In this document: positions 34,471 through 43,398 of the stretch, piece after piece
Layout of the letters: each line of letters opens with the position of its first letter
How positions within the stretch are numbered: position 1 is the stretch's first letter
From: Mycoplasmatota bacterium
Lineage (GTDB): Bacteria; Bacillota_I; Bacilli_A; RF39; UBA660
Assembly: GCA_022771205.1 (NCBI GenBank)
Contig: JALFCF010000006.1
Span: forward strand, 1-64,000
Length of the DNA: 64,000 nucleotides
Direction: 5' to 3'
Translations under genes and position numbers: made by a program
Notes under the pieces: model-generated
What the model was told of the DNA's origin: nothing
Seen by the model: the letters and a program-made list of their open reading frames with translations, nothing else
Database searches by the model: none

Positions 34471-35728
34471 GACTATCACCTTCTAATAAAAAAACTGTAT
34501 CCATCTTAATCTTCTTAGCCACTTTAATAATATCCGTCTTACTGACTTCCATAATCTTACGACGCTTTTCTTCTAAATCATCAGTACCAAGTAGTTCCAT
34601 CATATAATAATTATCTAAAATTCTATTAGGACTATCTAACACTTCATCTAAGGCAGTACAAAAATATTCTTTTGCAATCTTTATATCTTCATCACTAAAT
34701 ATGCCCTTACGCATATCTTGTAATTCTTTTTCAATAAGTTCTAATGCCCTAGAATAATTTTCCTTATCAATACCAGCTCGAATTAAAACCAAATGATCAA
34801 GTTTATTAGGAACAGAATTAATTACATAACATAAAGAATTTTTTTCTCTTACTTCCTTAAACAATTTAGAATCTCCACTACCACCTAAAATAACATTATA
34901 TAAAGTAAGAGCATAATTTCTTTCATAGGAAGAAAGTCCATAGCACCTACACCCTATAGCTAACTTAGACTGTGCAGTATCAATTTTTTCCTTTACAACC
35001 ATCTTTCTTGCACGTGGCTTTATATCAGCAAGTAAATAAGGAATTCTCTTTCTCTTAACCGTTTTAATAGGAACAACTTCTCGAATCATTTTCGTAATTT
35101 CCTTAAAATCAATATCGCCAATCACAAAAACATCAACTATATCACTACATATTACTTTTTGATAATATTGATATAATGACTCGGGAGTAACTTTATCCAA
35201 ATCCTCTAAATACCCAACCATTCGATAAGATGATACCCTATCTTTATCCATAACTTCAAACAATCGAAGTAAACTATAACTCGCTCCATCTTCTTTTAAA
35301 GAAGAAAGAATACTTCTCATTGTACTTTTAACAATCTCTAATTTTTCAGAAGAAAACTTTTTTGCATAAACATCCGGATGAAAAACTATTTCATTTAAAA
35401 ATTTTAATGCTTTCTTAAAATTTCCCTCTTCCGTATACTTATCATGTAAAACAGATAAATATATATCTAAATTATTATAATTACCGAATCTAGAATTATT
35501 AGTTTGAATATCTGCTGCATATAATTCCTGTGCCTCAATAGTTAACTCTCTTTTACTTGGATATTTACTACTAGATTGTAAAAACATATCACATAAAACA
35601 TTACGCAAAGTAATTTCTTCTTTTACTACAGGACTACGAAAAGCAATACGAACTGTAATAGTCTTAAACTGATTTGTCTTAATTAAATGTAAATTATAAG
35701 AACCTAAATCTTTTTTTACGTATTCCAT
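34457..35728 (-). CDS. M16 family protein, non-catalytic partner (YmfF-like)
   Basis: A 423-residue protein of the same fold as its neighbour but with LCDMFLQSS where the HxxEH metal motif should be, so it cannot bind catalytic zinc. Its C-terminal half (KLAIGCRCYGL, YNVILGGSGDSKLFKEVREK) has the conserved M16 second-domain residues. This matches YmfF, the partner of YmfH. The two likely form a heterodimer with one active site. Confidence 0.85.
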   Translation of the reverse strand: MEYVKKDLGSYNLHLIKTNQFKTITVRIAFRSPVVKEEITLRNVLCDMFLQSSSKYPSKRELTIEAQELYAADIQTNNSRFGNYNNLDIYLSVLHDKYTEEGNFKKALKFLNEIVFHPDVYAKKFSSEKLEIVKSTMRSILSSLKEDGASYSLLRLFEVMDKDRVSSYRMVGYLEDLDKVTPESLYQYYQKVICSDIVDVFVIGDIDFKEITKMIREVVPIKTVKRKRIPYLLADIKPRARKMVVKEKIDTAQSKLAIGCRCYGLSSYERNYALTLYNVILGGSGDSKLFKEVREKNSLCYVINSVPNKLDHLVLIRAGIDKENYSRALELIEKELQDMRKGIFSDEDIKIAKEYFCTALDEVLDSPNRILDNYYMMELLGTDDLEEKRRKIMEVSKTDIIKVAKKIKMDTVFLLEGDSHEEN

Positions 35729-35747
35729 ACTTCACCCCATTTCAACA

Positions 35748-36464
35748 TTATAATATAACAGCATCAAGTGCCAATTGTATCATTTGATCTAAAGATTTTT
35801 CTCTTTCTTCACTAGAAAGGCTTCTCTTATCATATAAAGAATCAACTACTGTCATCAAACAACTAGCTTCTCTACCTAACTTTCTTGCTATATAAAATAA
35901 TCCAAACGCTTCCATCTCTACAGATAAATAGTCATCTCCAGGGAAATTCGCTTTAAATACATCTTCACTGTCAGCATACAAATCAAATACATCACTAGTA
36001 ATAGTCTTTCCAACTTTAAGAGGAATATGTGTACTACTAGCAACTTTTTCAATATTTTGATTTAATAAATGACTAGCTTCAACAAAATTAATATCTTGAT
36101 TATCTAACAATTGATCAAAATAGCTTTTACAATAACTACCAGTAGATAAAACTACATCCAATATCTTAATATCAGGATGAAAAGATCCACTTGTTCCAAT
36201 ACGAATAATTTTTTTAACATTATAAAACTTATAAAGTTCATAAGAATATATTCCAATACTTGGTACTCCCATACCAGATGCAAAAACTGTTACTCTCTTT
36301 CCTTTATAATAACCAGTATATCCAAACATATTTCTAACTGTATTAACTAATTTTGCATTTTCTAAAAAATTTTCTGCAATATATTTAGCGCGAAGAGGAT
36401 CTCCAGGCATTAAAACTACTTCTGCTATATCTTCTAATTTACTTTCTATATGTGGCGTTGCCAT
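35748..36464 (-). CDS. deoD: Purine-nucleoside phosphorylase DeoD
   Basis: A 238-residue hexameric-type phosphorylase that splits purine (deoxy)nucleosides with phosphate in salvage. MATPHIE opens it, VVLMPGDPLRAKYIAENFL and IRIGTSGSF mark the phosphate site, and VEMEAFGLFYIA the nucleoside site. The ATG at 36464 has AGAAGG in front. A -10 TATAAT (36490-36495) and a weak -35 (36512-36517) lie just upstream. Confidence 0.95.
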   Translation of the reverse strand: MATPHIESKLEDIAEVVLMPGDPLRAKYIAENFLENAKLVNTVRNMFGYTGYYKGKRVTVFASGMGVPSIGIYSYELYKFYNVKKIIRIGTSGSFHPDIKILDVVLSTGSYCKSYFDQLLDNQDINFVEASHLLNQNIEKVASSTHIPLKVGKTITSDVFDLYADSEDVFKANFPGDDYLSVEMEAFGLFYIARKLGREASCLMTVVDSLYDKRSLSSEEREKSLDQMIQLALDAVIL

Positions 36465-36532
36465 AACATACCTTCTTTCTACATTATTTATTATATCAAG
36501 AATACATAAAATTGAAAACAAAAGAAGTAAGA

Positions 36533-37189
36533 TTATTTCCTACTTCTAAACTCTGCATACCATAACTTGACATGCTCTTTAGCATCATCATAAGTATCAT
36601 GCATATCATCATAAGCGTTATGTACATCCCCAAAAATTTTATCTTTTATATTACCAAGAGCTTCATAGTTTTCATCACCTAAATACTCTCGTATTTTATC
36701 AAGCGTAGATAAATACATATCCCCAACAAATTCACTGGCAACCAAATATTTATCAGAAAGTTCATTTCTCCAACCAGGTGCAACTTGATCAACCATATTA
36801 CCTAAACTCTCTAAATTATTCATAGTAATCTCTTTTCCTTCTTCAGTTAATTCATCAAAAGTAACACCTGAAATTACACCATCATAAAAAACAAAATCAA
36901 CACCAGTAACAAAAACATCTTTAGCTTTACTTTTTACTTGATCAAAGTTATTTATTTCAATCAAATCTTCAACCTCAGCTAAATCTGAAGAAAAATAATC
37001 AAATTCTTCTGATGATAAAGTATCATTGGAATCAGCTTCATTTTTTCCATCATTTTCAGAATCTAAAACAATATCTTGCTGCATACTAGAGTCATCTTTA
37101 TTATTAGTGTTACACCCAGCAAGAGAAAATACAATTCCTGTACTAAGTAAAATAGCTAAAACTTTCTTATTAATCTTCATTTTTTTCAT
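36533..37189 (-). CDS. Lipoprotein of unknown function
   Basis: A 218-residue secreted lipoprotein. The signal peptide ends in the lipobox SLAGC with the modified Cys near residue 26, then a long acidic, Ser/Asn-rich linker. The mature domain is mostly helical and charged, with no motif I can name. A repeated HNAYDDMHDTYDDAKEH near the C-terminus looks like a short helical repeat. ACGAGG precedes the ATG. No operon partner is evident. Confidence 0.7.
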   Translation of the reverse strand: MKKMKINKKVLAILLSTGIVFSLAGCNTNNKDDSSMQQDIVLDSENDGKNEADSNDTLSSEEFDYFSSDLAEVEDLIEINNFDQVKSKAKDVFVTGVDFVFYDGVISGVTFDELTEEGKEITMNNLESLGNMVDQVAPGWRNELSDKYLVASEFVGDMYLSTLDKIREYLGDENYEALGNIKDKIFGDVHNAYDDMHDTYDDAKEHVKLWYAEFRSRK

Positions 37190-37237
37190 AAATACCTCGT
37201 AAAAATATTATAATAATAAATTTAAAAAAAGAAAAGA

Positions 37238-39526
37238 CTATTCTGTCTCTTCTTCTCCACTATTATCTAATTGCACAAGAACTTCTCTAGGTTTAGAGCC
37301 ATTAGTAGGACCAATAATACCTCGCTCTTCTAATAAGTCAATAAGTCTAGCTGCTCGATTATAACCTAGCTTAAAACGTCTTTGTAGTAACGATGCACTA
37401 GCTTTTTGATTTTCTATAACAAATTGAACAATATCATTATATAAAGGATCCTCATCATTAGCAGCATCCCCAAACTCTTGACCACTAACATTACTTACAT
37501 TATGATCTGTTGCTTCCAAATTCATCAAAGCTTCATCATATTGAGCTTTTTGTTGTTCTACAGTGAAATCAATAATTCTCTTAATTTCATCATCAGTAAT
37601 AAAAGAACCTTGAATACGAGTTGGTGAATTAACACCAATTGGTAAAAATAACATATCTCCTTTACCAAGTAACTTTTCAGCACCTGTTTGATCTAAAATC
37701 GTACGAGAATCAATTCCAGAACCTACAGCAAATGATATACGAGAAGGAATATTTGCTTTAATCAATCCTGTAATAACATCCGTAGACGGTCTTTGTGTTG
37801 CAACAATCAAATGAATTCCAGCAGCACGAGCTTTTTGTGTAATTCTAAGAATAGAATCTTCAACTTCTTTTGCAGCAACCATCATTAAATCAGCAAGCTC
37901 ATCAATAATAACAACAATATATGGAAGTTTAGCCTTTGTAACTCCATCCGCCTTATGTTCTTCATTCCATTTATCAATATAAGCATTATAACTCTCTATA
38001 TTCTTAGTTTTGGTTTCACTAAAGGTTTCATAACGTCTTTCCATTTCCGCCACCATTTTAGCTAAAGCAACTGCAGCTTTTTTAGGATCAGAAACAACAG
38101 GACACATTAAATGTGGAACCCCATTATAAACTGACAATTCAACTACCTTAGGGTCGACCATTACAAGTTTTACTTCATCTGGTCTCGCACGCATTAATAT
38201 AGAGCAAATAATACCATTGACACAAACAGACTTACCACTACCAGTAGTACCAGCAATTAACATATGTGGCATCTTATTAATTTCACAAACACCAATATCT
38301 CCCATAATACTCTTACCAAGAGGAACCATGAGTTTCTTATCCATAGCATTCATCATTTGTTTACTACTGATAATCTCATAAAAACTAACTGGAGTTGCTA
38401 CATCATTAGCAAACTCAATTCCAACTGTATTTTTACCAGGTATGGGTGCTTCAATTCTAACATCTTTTTTAGCAAGTGCCAAAGCAATCTCACGATTAAT
38501 GCTAGTAATCTTATTAACTCTAGTACCACTAGCAATCTCTAACTCATATTGAGCAACCGTAGGCCCTATATGAACTTCGACTACTTTACCAACAATTTTA
38601 AAATCTTTTAATACACGCTCTAAAATTTCAATGTTTTTTTCAATAGATGCTTCATCAGTCTCCTTCTGCTTTTTCTTTGGTTGATCTAACAAACTAATCG
38701 GCGGCAACTGATACTCATGGTTAGTAACTGTTTTTTCAGTATTATTATTAGTAGTAGAATTATCATTATCACTTACCATTTCTTCTTTAACAGGAACCTT
38801 CTTCAAATCTTCAATACTTGTAATTTTAATATGTTTATCCTTCTCAACAGAATCCTCTTCCTCTTCACCATTACTAATAATAACTGCTTTCTTTTCCTCT
38901 TTTTCACCTCTAAGCGCTTTTTTCTCTTTAGCTTGAGCAAACTTTTCTTTCTGACTTGAAACTTTATCACGTACAAAATCAACAATAGAAAATCCCGTAA
39001 ACAAGCAAAAACCTACTACAACAAAAACCCAAGAAACAATTTGCATACCAGCATAAGAAAACAGTTTATCAAATATAATAGCAAAAATACAACCAATAAT
39101 TCCGCCACCTACTGAATACCAATTTTCTAGAACACCTGTATTCATAACTCCATTAAAAGACGCAACTAATTGATCCATAGTTGTCTTAAAAATAAGCATC
39201 ATATTTCCATCATGTTCCAATACAAAATCCTGATGCATAATAACCAAAAAACCTATAGTAAGAATATAAAGACCTATAAGTTTTGTAGAGAAAAAATCAG
39301 GCCACTCTCGTTTAATAAGTAAATATCCTCCAACAATAAAAAATACAGCCAATAAAATCATATAAATAGATCCAACTAAAAATAAAGAAAAAGAAGCAAC
39401 TAACTCTCCAGCTACACCTAACTTGCCAATTCCCAAAACTGATAAAACAAGGAAAACAAGCCCTATCAACTCATATTTATATTCAAAACTCTTCTTTGTT
39501 TGTTTCTTTCTTTTCTTTTTTGCCAT
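37238..39526 (-). CDS. ftsK: DNA translocase FtsK/SpoIIIE
   Basis: A 762-residue septal DNA pump that clears chromosome ends during division. Four N-terminal membrane segments (about 20-175) are followed by a charged linker, then the motor. Walker A is AGTTGSGKSVCVNG near residue 425, Walker B VVIIDELADLMM. The C-terminal 65 residues form the winged-helix gamma domain (LLQRRFKLGYNRAARLIDLLE) that reads orienting DNA sequences. The ATG is behind a weak, distant AGGAG. Both FtsK and SpoIIIE names apply; no second copy is in the window. Confidence 0.93.
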   Translation of the reverse strand: MAKKKRKKQTKKSFEYKYELIGLVFLVLSVLGIGKLGVAGELVASFSLFLVGSIYMILLAVFFIVGGYLLIKREWPDFFSTKLIGLYILTIGFLVIMHQDFVLEHDGNMMLIFKTTMDQLVASFNGVMNTGVLENWYSVGGGIIGCIFAIIFDKLFSYAGMQIVSWVFVVVGFCLFTGFSIVDFVRDKVSSQKEKFAQAKEKKALRGEKEEKKAVIISNGEEEEDSVEKDKHIKITSIEDLKKVPVKEEMVSDNDNSTTNNNTEKTVTNHEYQLPPISLLDQPKKKQKETDEASIEKNIEILERVLKDFKIVGKVVEVHIGPTVAQYELEIASGTRVNKITSINREIALALAKKDVRIEAPIPGKNTVGIEFANDVATPVSFYEIISSKQMMNAMDKKLMVPLGKSIMGDIGVCEINKMPHMLIAGTTGSGKSVCVNGIICSILMRARPDEVKLVMVDPKVVELSVYNGVPHLMCPVVSDPKKAAVALAKMVAEMERRYETFSETKTKNIESYNAYIDKWNEEHKADGVTKAKLPYIVVIIDELADLMMVAAKEVEDSILRITQKARAAGIHLIVATQRPSTDVITGLIKANIPSRISFAVGSGIDSRTILDQTGAEKLLGKGDMLFLPIGVNSPTRIQGSFITDDEIKRIIDFTVEQQKAQYDEALMNLEATDHNVSNVSGQEFGDAANDEDPLYNDIVQFVIENQKASASLLQRRFKLGYNRAARLIDLLEERGIIGPTNGSKPREVLVQLDNSGEEETE

Positions 39527-39618
39527 ATTTATCTATACTCCTATCTATTACAATCTAATTATACTACAAAACGAAAAAATAAAATAGAAGAAAGAAAAAG
39601 TAGACACCAATTAGACAA

Positions 39619-39643
39619 AATAAAAAGAGCTTACGCTCTTGAA
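39619..39643 (-). terminator. Terminator of efp
   Basis: AAGAGC and GCTCTT (39625-39630 with 39635-39640) form a stem with loop TTAC that contains the efp stop codon, followed by T-rich sequence on the minus strand. Confidence 0.75.
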
Positions 39644-40188
39644 ACATATTTACCATCACTAGTAGATACAATAATTTTTTCTCCTTCTTCAATAAATAAA
39701 GGAACACGTACAATATAACCAGTTTCAACTTCAGCATCTTTAAGTGCATTATTTGTAGTATTACCTTTAACAGCTGCTTCAGTATGAGTAATAGTTAATT
39801 CTACTTTATCTGGTAAATCAATACCTAATACTTCACCTTCAAACATAGTAATGTAAACTTCTAGGTTTTCTTTTAAATATTTAGCATTATCCCCAATAAC
39901 TTCTTTAGATAATTCTAGCTGCTCATAAGTATCCATATTCATAAAATAATAAACATCACTCATTGTATATAAATATTGCATTAACTGTTTATCAATATGA
40001 GCAGTAGCAACCTTTACACCGGCATTAAAAGTTTTTTCAAAAATAGCACCAGTTCTTAAATTTTTCAATTTGGCCTTTACAATAGCAGCACCTTTACCAG
40101 GCTTTACATGTTGTGTATCCATAACAACATAAATTGCACCTTCAACTTCAATTGTAATACCATTTTTTAAATCATTTGTACTAATCAT
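39631..40188 (-). CDS. efp: Elongation factor P
   Basis: A 185-residue three-domain factor that rescues ribosomes stalled on proline runs. The tip loop reads KPGKGAA with K32, the lysine that is modified in Bacillus (aminopentanol type). GGAGTGAG precedes the ATG at 40188; a GTG or ATG upstream in frame is not needed. It follows rpmG by 46 bp and is separated from it by a terminator. Confidence 0.95.
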   Translation of the reverse strand: MISTNDLKNGITIEVEGAIYVVMDTQHVKPGKGAAIVKAKLKNLRTGAIFEKTFNAGVKVATAHIDKQLMQYLYTMSDVYYFMNMDTYEQLELSKEVIGDNAKYLKENLEVYITMFEGEVLGIDLPDKVELTITHTEAAVKGNTTNNALKDAEVETGYIVRVPLFIEEGEKIIVSTSDGKYVSRA

Positions 40189-40206
40189 AAAACTCACTCC
40201 CTATAT

Positions 40207-40236
40207 AAAATTAAAAATAAGTGGTTAACTTATTTT
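40207..40236 (-). terminator. Terminator of rpmG
   Basis: AATAAGT and ACTTATT (40216-40222 with 40228-40234) form a 7-bp stem with a 5-nt loop and T-rich tail, directly after the rpmG stop at 40235. Confidence 0.7.
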
Positions 40237-40399
40237 ATTTCTTTTCCTTATGTGTTGTATGTTTTCTACATTTAGGACAATACTTACTAATTTCAAGACG
40301 GTCTGTAGTATTTTGTACATTTCTAGGTTTTCTATAGTTCTCTTCTTTACATTCAGTACAAACAAGAGTCTTCATTTGTCTTTTTCCTTCTTTAGCCAT
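40235..40399 (-). CDS. rpmG: Ribosomal protein L33
   Basis: A 54-residue ribosomal protein of the zinc-binding (C+) type: CTEC near residues 14-17 and CPKC near 43-46 form the zinc ribbon. The remainder (RKPRNVQNTTDRLEISKY) is the usual L33 core. AAGGAGGG precedes the ATG at 40399. It has its own promoter and terminator. Its small size makes it easy to miss. Confidence 0.93.
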   Translation of the reverse strand: MAKEGKRQMKTLVCTECKEENYRKPRNVQNTTDRLEISKYCPKCRKHTTHKEKK

Positions 40400-40427
40400 T
40401 TCTATCCCTCCTTACACGTCTATAGGT

Positions 40428-40455
40428 ATTATATCAAAAAAAGATTAAATTGCAA
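40428..40455 (-). promoter_or_regulatory. Promoter of rpmG
   Basis: TTGCAA at 40450-40455 and TATAAT at 40428-40433 with a 16-nt spacer lie about 30 nt upstream of the rpmG start. Confidence 0.7.
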
Positions 40456-40482
40456 AAGTTTTTTTTAATAATTATATATTTT

Positions 40483-40905
40483 TTACTTCTTTTCTAAAAA
40501 TTTTGGATGCAATTCATTTGCAACATATGCACGATATCCTTTAGTTGCCTTATCAATATCATATACATCAAAATGTTCATCAACACATCTAAATTCAGAA
40601 ATAGCTCTCTCAAATTTTTCTTTTTGAGATAAATCAACCGCTTTCACATCACGATAAGCAGCACTCATTCCATAAACAAAACCACTTCTTTCCTTAAAAG
40701 AAAAATCTGGTCTTAATTCTAAAGATAAAATCATCATAGATAAAACTGAATTTAAATCGCCTGCAAGATCAGCACAAATATCAGATGACATACGCATCAA
40801 ATAAATATACTCCTTCATAGCTTCTTCTTTGCTTAAATCAGGATGTACATTTAAACATGTTGTAAATAATTCTATTAATAATTCTTGATATGACTTATTT
40901 TCCAC
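40483..40905 (-). CDS. Conserved-looking protein of unknown function
   Basis: A 140-residue soluble, acidic, helical protein with no membrane segment or known motif. Two cysteines and a YDIDKATKGYRAYV stretch near the C-terminus are the most distinctive features. The start is a GTG behind GAGGTGG. It has its own promoter inside the terminator region of the PBP gene, and stands alone between rpmG and the PBP gene. I do not recognise the family. Confidence 0.6.
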   Translation of the reverse strand: MENKSYQELLIELFTTCLNVHPDLSKEEAMKEYIYLMRMSSDICADLAGDLNSVLSMMILSLELRPDFSFKERSGFVYGMSAAYRDVKAVDLSQKEKFERAISEFRCVDEHFDVYDIDKATKGYRAYVANELHPKFLEKK

Positions 40906-40928
40906 ATTTCCACCTCGAGTTCTGTCAT

Positions 40929-40957
40929 ATTATATCAAAAAAATAAAAGAAAATCAA
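40929..40957 (-). promoter_or_regulatory. Promoter of the 140-residue gene, embedded in the PBP terminator
   Basis: TTGATT at 40952-40957 and TATAAT at 40929-40934 are separated by 17 nt. The -35 box lies in the loop of the terminator hairpin of the upstream PBP gene. Confidence 0.65.
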
Positions 40958-40973
40958 ACATTTTCTTTTATTT
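40936..40973 (-). terminator. Terminator of the PBP gene
   Basis: A 13-bp A/T-rich stem (40942-40954 with 40960-40972) with a 5-nt loop is followed on the minus strand by T residues, 2 nt past the PBP stop. Confidence 0.7.
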
Positions 40974-40974
40974 A

Positions 40975-43038
40975 CTAGTTATAATACAATTCGAAAAACT
41001 CATTAGTAACCTCTTTAGTAATATGCAAAGTTACCAAACTAGCATAATCAGTACTAGAATTGGGATGTGAAGAATTTGGAGAAGTAACCATAATTGTCAT
41101 AACAGGATCATTTGCAGGTGCATATCCTACAAAAGAAGATGTAATAGTCTCCGTATCAATAATACCATTACCATCTGTATCAATAAAACTTTGAGAAGTA
41201 CCCGTCTTACCAGCAGCATCCCACTTATCATCAATATAACCTCTTCCATATCCACCAGCAGAATGCATAACAGCATAAAATCCCTCTTTGACACGTGCCA
41301 TATATTCAGGCTTAGTATCAATTGTATTCAAAACTTTCTTTTTGACTGTTAAAATAGTCTCTCCTAAACTAGCATCTTCAGTAGATTGATGTACTTCCTT
41401 TAATAAATGTGGAACTAGTTTACTACCATCATTAGCAATAGTAGTAATATATTGAGACAACTGTAAAGGCGTATAAGATTCATACTGTCCCATAACAAAA
41501 TCAAGTAAATTACCAGAATTAGTATCTTCTTTAGCACCATAACCAATACTCTCTGATGGTAAATCTATACCAGTTTCAACTCCTAAACCAAAAGCATGAT
41601 ACATATTACGATAAGTATCAAAAGCTTTTTGATTAAAATTCAATTTCATTCCCCTTGAATATTCTTGACCATTAACTCTAATAGCAGCTTTAAACTGATA
41701 AACGTTACTACTTTTAGCTAAAGCTGTAATATCATTAATTCTTCCTAAATTATTAACAGAAGAACATTTTTCAGGAGCACCAGCAACCTTAACACACTCA
41801 TCAACCATATATTCTCCGATTTTAACGGCTCCAGTATTATAAGCAACCAACATAGAAGCACCTTTTACCACAGAACCAGGAGTAATAGGAAGTGTAAACA
41901 CACTGGTAGTATTATCTACAACCTTATCTCCAACTAACTTTTTAGAAGCCATAGCCAAAATTTCTCCTGTATCAGGATCCTGGATAATAACGCTAGAATG
42001 ATCATAATATTCAGTATTAGGTTCAGACTTTGTCTTTAATATCTGCTCAGTTAAAATTCTTTCAACTTCTTGTTGTAATTCTATATCAATCGATAAAACA
42101 ATATCATTACCACGTTTACCTTCTTTAATTAATTTTAATTCATGAGAATTAACGACTTGATATTCCGCCTTCTCACCACGCAAATAATCCTCATATTCTT
42201 TTTCAATATAACTAAGACCAACACGATCATTTAATGCATAACCTTTAGCCAAATACTCATCTTTTTCTTCTGCAGGTAATCCTTGTGTAGTAGTAGACAC
42301 TGTACCTAAAATACTACGAAAAGTATCACCATAAGGATAAACACGTTCCCAATCTAAAACTGTATTAAATCCATCTAACTCACTATTATGTTCAGCAATA
42401 TATGCATATTCTTGATCTGTTGCTTCTTCTTTAATTGTTTTTTCATCGTAGGTATACCCTTTATTCATCAAATAATAAAGATAAGCTGCTTTCAAATCAA
42501 CATCAGTAAATGTTGCTAATTCTGAATCCGTAATACGACTAATTTTTAATTCTTCTAAATCAGTAGTACTAAGTTCTCCTATTTTAACTTTTTCTCGCTC
42601 TTTTTGAGTAATTTTTTTATCACAAACATCTGGATACTTAGCCAAATAGAACTCCCTCTTAGATCTATTAGTAAGACTAGAATAAGAAAGATCCAAATGA
42701 GGTGAAACAGTATAAGCAAGTTCAATCATTTGACTAACAGAAATATTTTTATCTTTCTTATAAGTAATGCTCTTAATAGCTTTATTATCAACTATTATTT
42801 TATGATTTCTATCATAAATTCTTCCTCTAGGAGCACTAGTACCTTCTACTTTAGTATAAGATAATTCTTTTAAAGATTTTTTGTAGTCCTTAGCATCAAC
42901 AATCATGACAGTATATAATTTTATACTCAAAACCCCAAATAATAAAAGAAGAACTACAAAAAAAACTAAGAAACGTTTAGAAATAATTTGATTATAATTA
43001 ATCTTTTTTTCAGGTTTATTTAAGTTAAGTTTTTTCAT
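40975..43038 (-). CDS. Class B penicillin-binding protein (transpeptidase)
   Basis: A 687-residue peptidoglycan transpeptidase with one N-terminal membrane segment (about 27-47) and a dimerisation domain. The active-site motifs are intact: SVVK near residue 388, SSN near residue 440, KTG near residue 609 (AGKTGTSQSF). The length and a PRGRIYDRN block fit the PBP2B/FtsI group, which acts in septal or lateral wall synthesis. No FtsW/RodA partner gene is adjacent. GAGGGA precedes the ATG. Confidence 0.9.
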   Translation of the reverse strand: MKKLNLNKPEKKINYNQIISKRFLVFFVVLLLLFGVLSIKLYTVMIVDAKDYKKSLKELSYTKVEGTSAPRGRIYDRNHKIIVDNKAIKSITYKKDKNISVSQMIELAYTVSPHLDLSYSSLTNRSKREFYLAKYPDVCDKKITQKEREKVKIGELSTTDLEELKISRITDSELATFTDVDLKAAYLYYLMNKGYTYDEKTIKEEATDQEYAYIAEHNSELDGFNTVLDWERVYPYGDTFRSILGTVSTTTQGLPAEEKDEYLAKGYALNDRVGLSYIEKEYEDYLRGEKAEYQVVNSHELKLIKEGKRGNDIVLSIDIELQQEVERILTEQILKTKSEPNTEYYDHSSVIIQDPDTGEILAMASKKLVGDKVVDNTTSVFTLPITPGSVVKGASMLVAYNTGAVKIGEYMVDECVKVAGAPEKCSSVNNLGRINDITALAKSSNVYQFKAAIRVNGQEYSRGMKLNFNQKAFDTYRNMYHAFGLGVETGIDLPSESIGYGAKEDTNSGNLLDFVMGQYESYTPLQLSQYITTIANDGSKLVPHLLKEVHQSTEDASLGETILTVKKKVLNTIDTKPEYMARVKEGFYAVMHSAGGYGRGYIDDKWDAAGKTGTSQSFIDTDGNGIIDTETITSSFVGYAPANDPVMTIMVTSPNSSHPNSSTDYASLVTLHITKEVTNEFFELYYN

Positions 43039-43115
43039 AGTATCCCTCTTTTCACTAATATATATTCTACCACATTTTTATAAAATTTATTTCATATATT
43101 TTAATGAGGTGAATT

Positions 43116-43367
43116 ATGTACAAAGAATTAATAAAAAATTGGATTCCCAAACTAACTCCTAAAATAATACAAGAATATGGAAAGAAATTAGGTTTTTTTT
43201 TAACAAATTCTGAAACAAATATATTATATCAATTTATTATGAAAAATTATAGCGAAATTTTGGACGGAAATGAAAAAAGCTTTAGTGAACTACAAAAACA
43301 AATATCTCCTACACTCTATAATCAATTATTAAAGATATATAATGAGAACAAAAGAAAATTTTTATAA
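43116..43367 (+). CDS. DUF2624/YqfT-like small protein
   Basis: An 83-residue basic helical protein. The block LTPKIIQEYGKKLGFFLTNS resembles YqfT of Bacillus (DUF2624), whose function is unknown. In Bacillus yqfT lies next to nfo (yqfS), and here nfo follows on the opposite strand, which supports the call. GAGGTG precedes the ATG. It is transcribed divergently from the PBP gene. Confidence 0.65.
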   Translation: MYKELIKNWIPKLTPKIIQEYGKKLGFFLTNSETNILYQFIMKNYSEILDGNEKSFSELQKQISPTLYNQLLKIYNENKRKFL

Positions 43368-43398
43368 AAAAAGAACAAATACTAAATTTGTTCTTTTA
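43363..43398. terminator. Bidirectional terminator between yqfT-like gene and nfo
   Basis: AAGAACAAAT and ATTTGTTCTT (43371-43380 with 43386-43395) form a 10-bp stem with A or T runs on both sides. The nfo stop codon (43382-43384) lies in the loop. Confidence 0.85.

Noticed and set aside
37222-37245. Terminator of ftsK
   Set aside because: Only a 4-bp stem (AGAC/GTCT) can be drawn; too weak to list though a T-rich tract follows.
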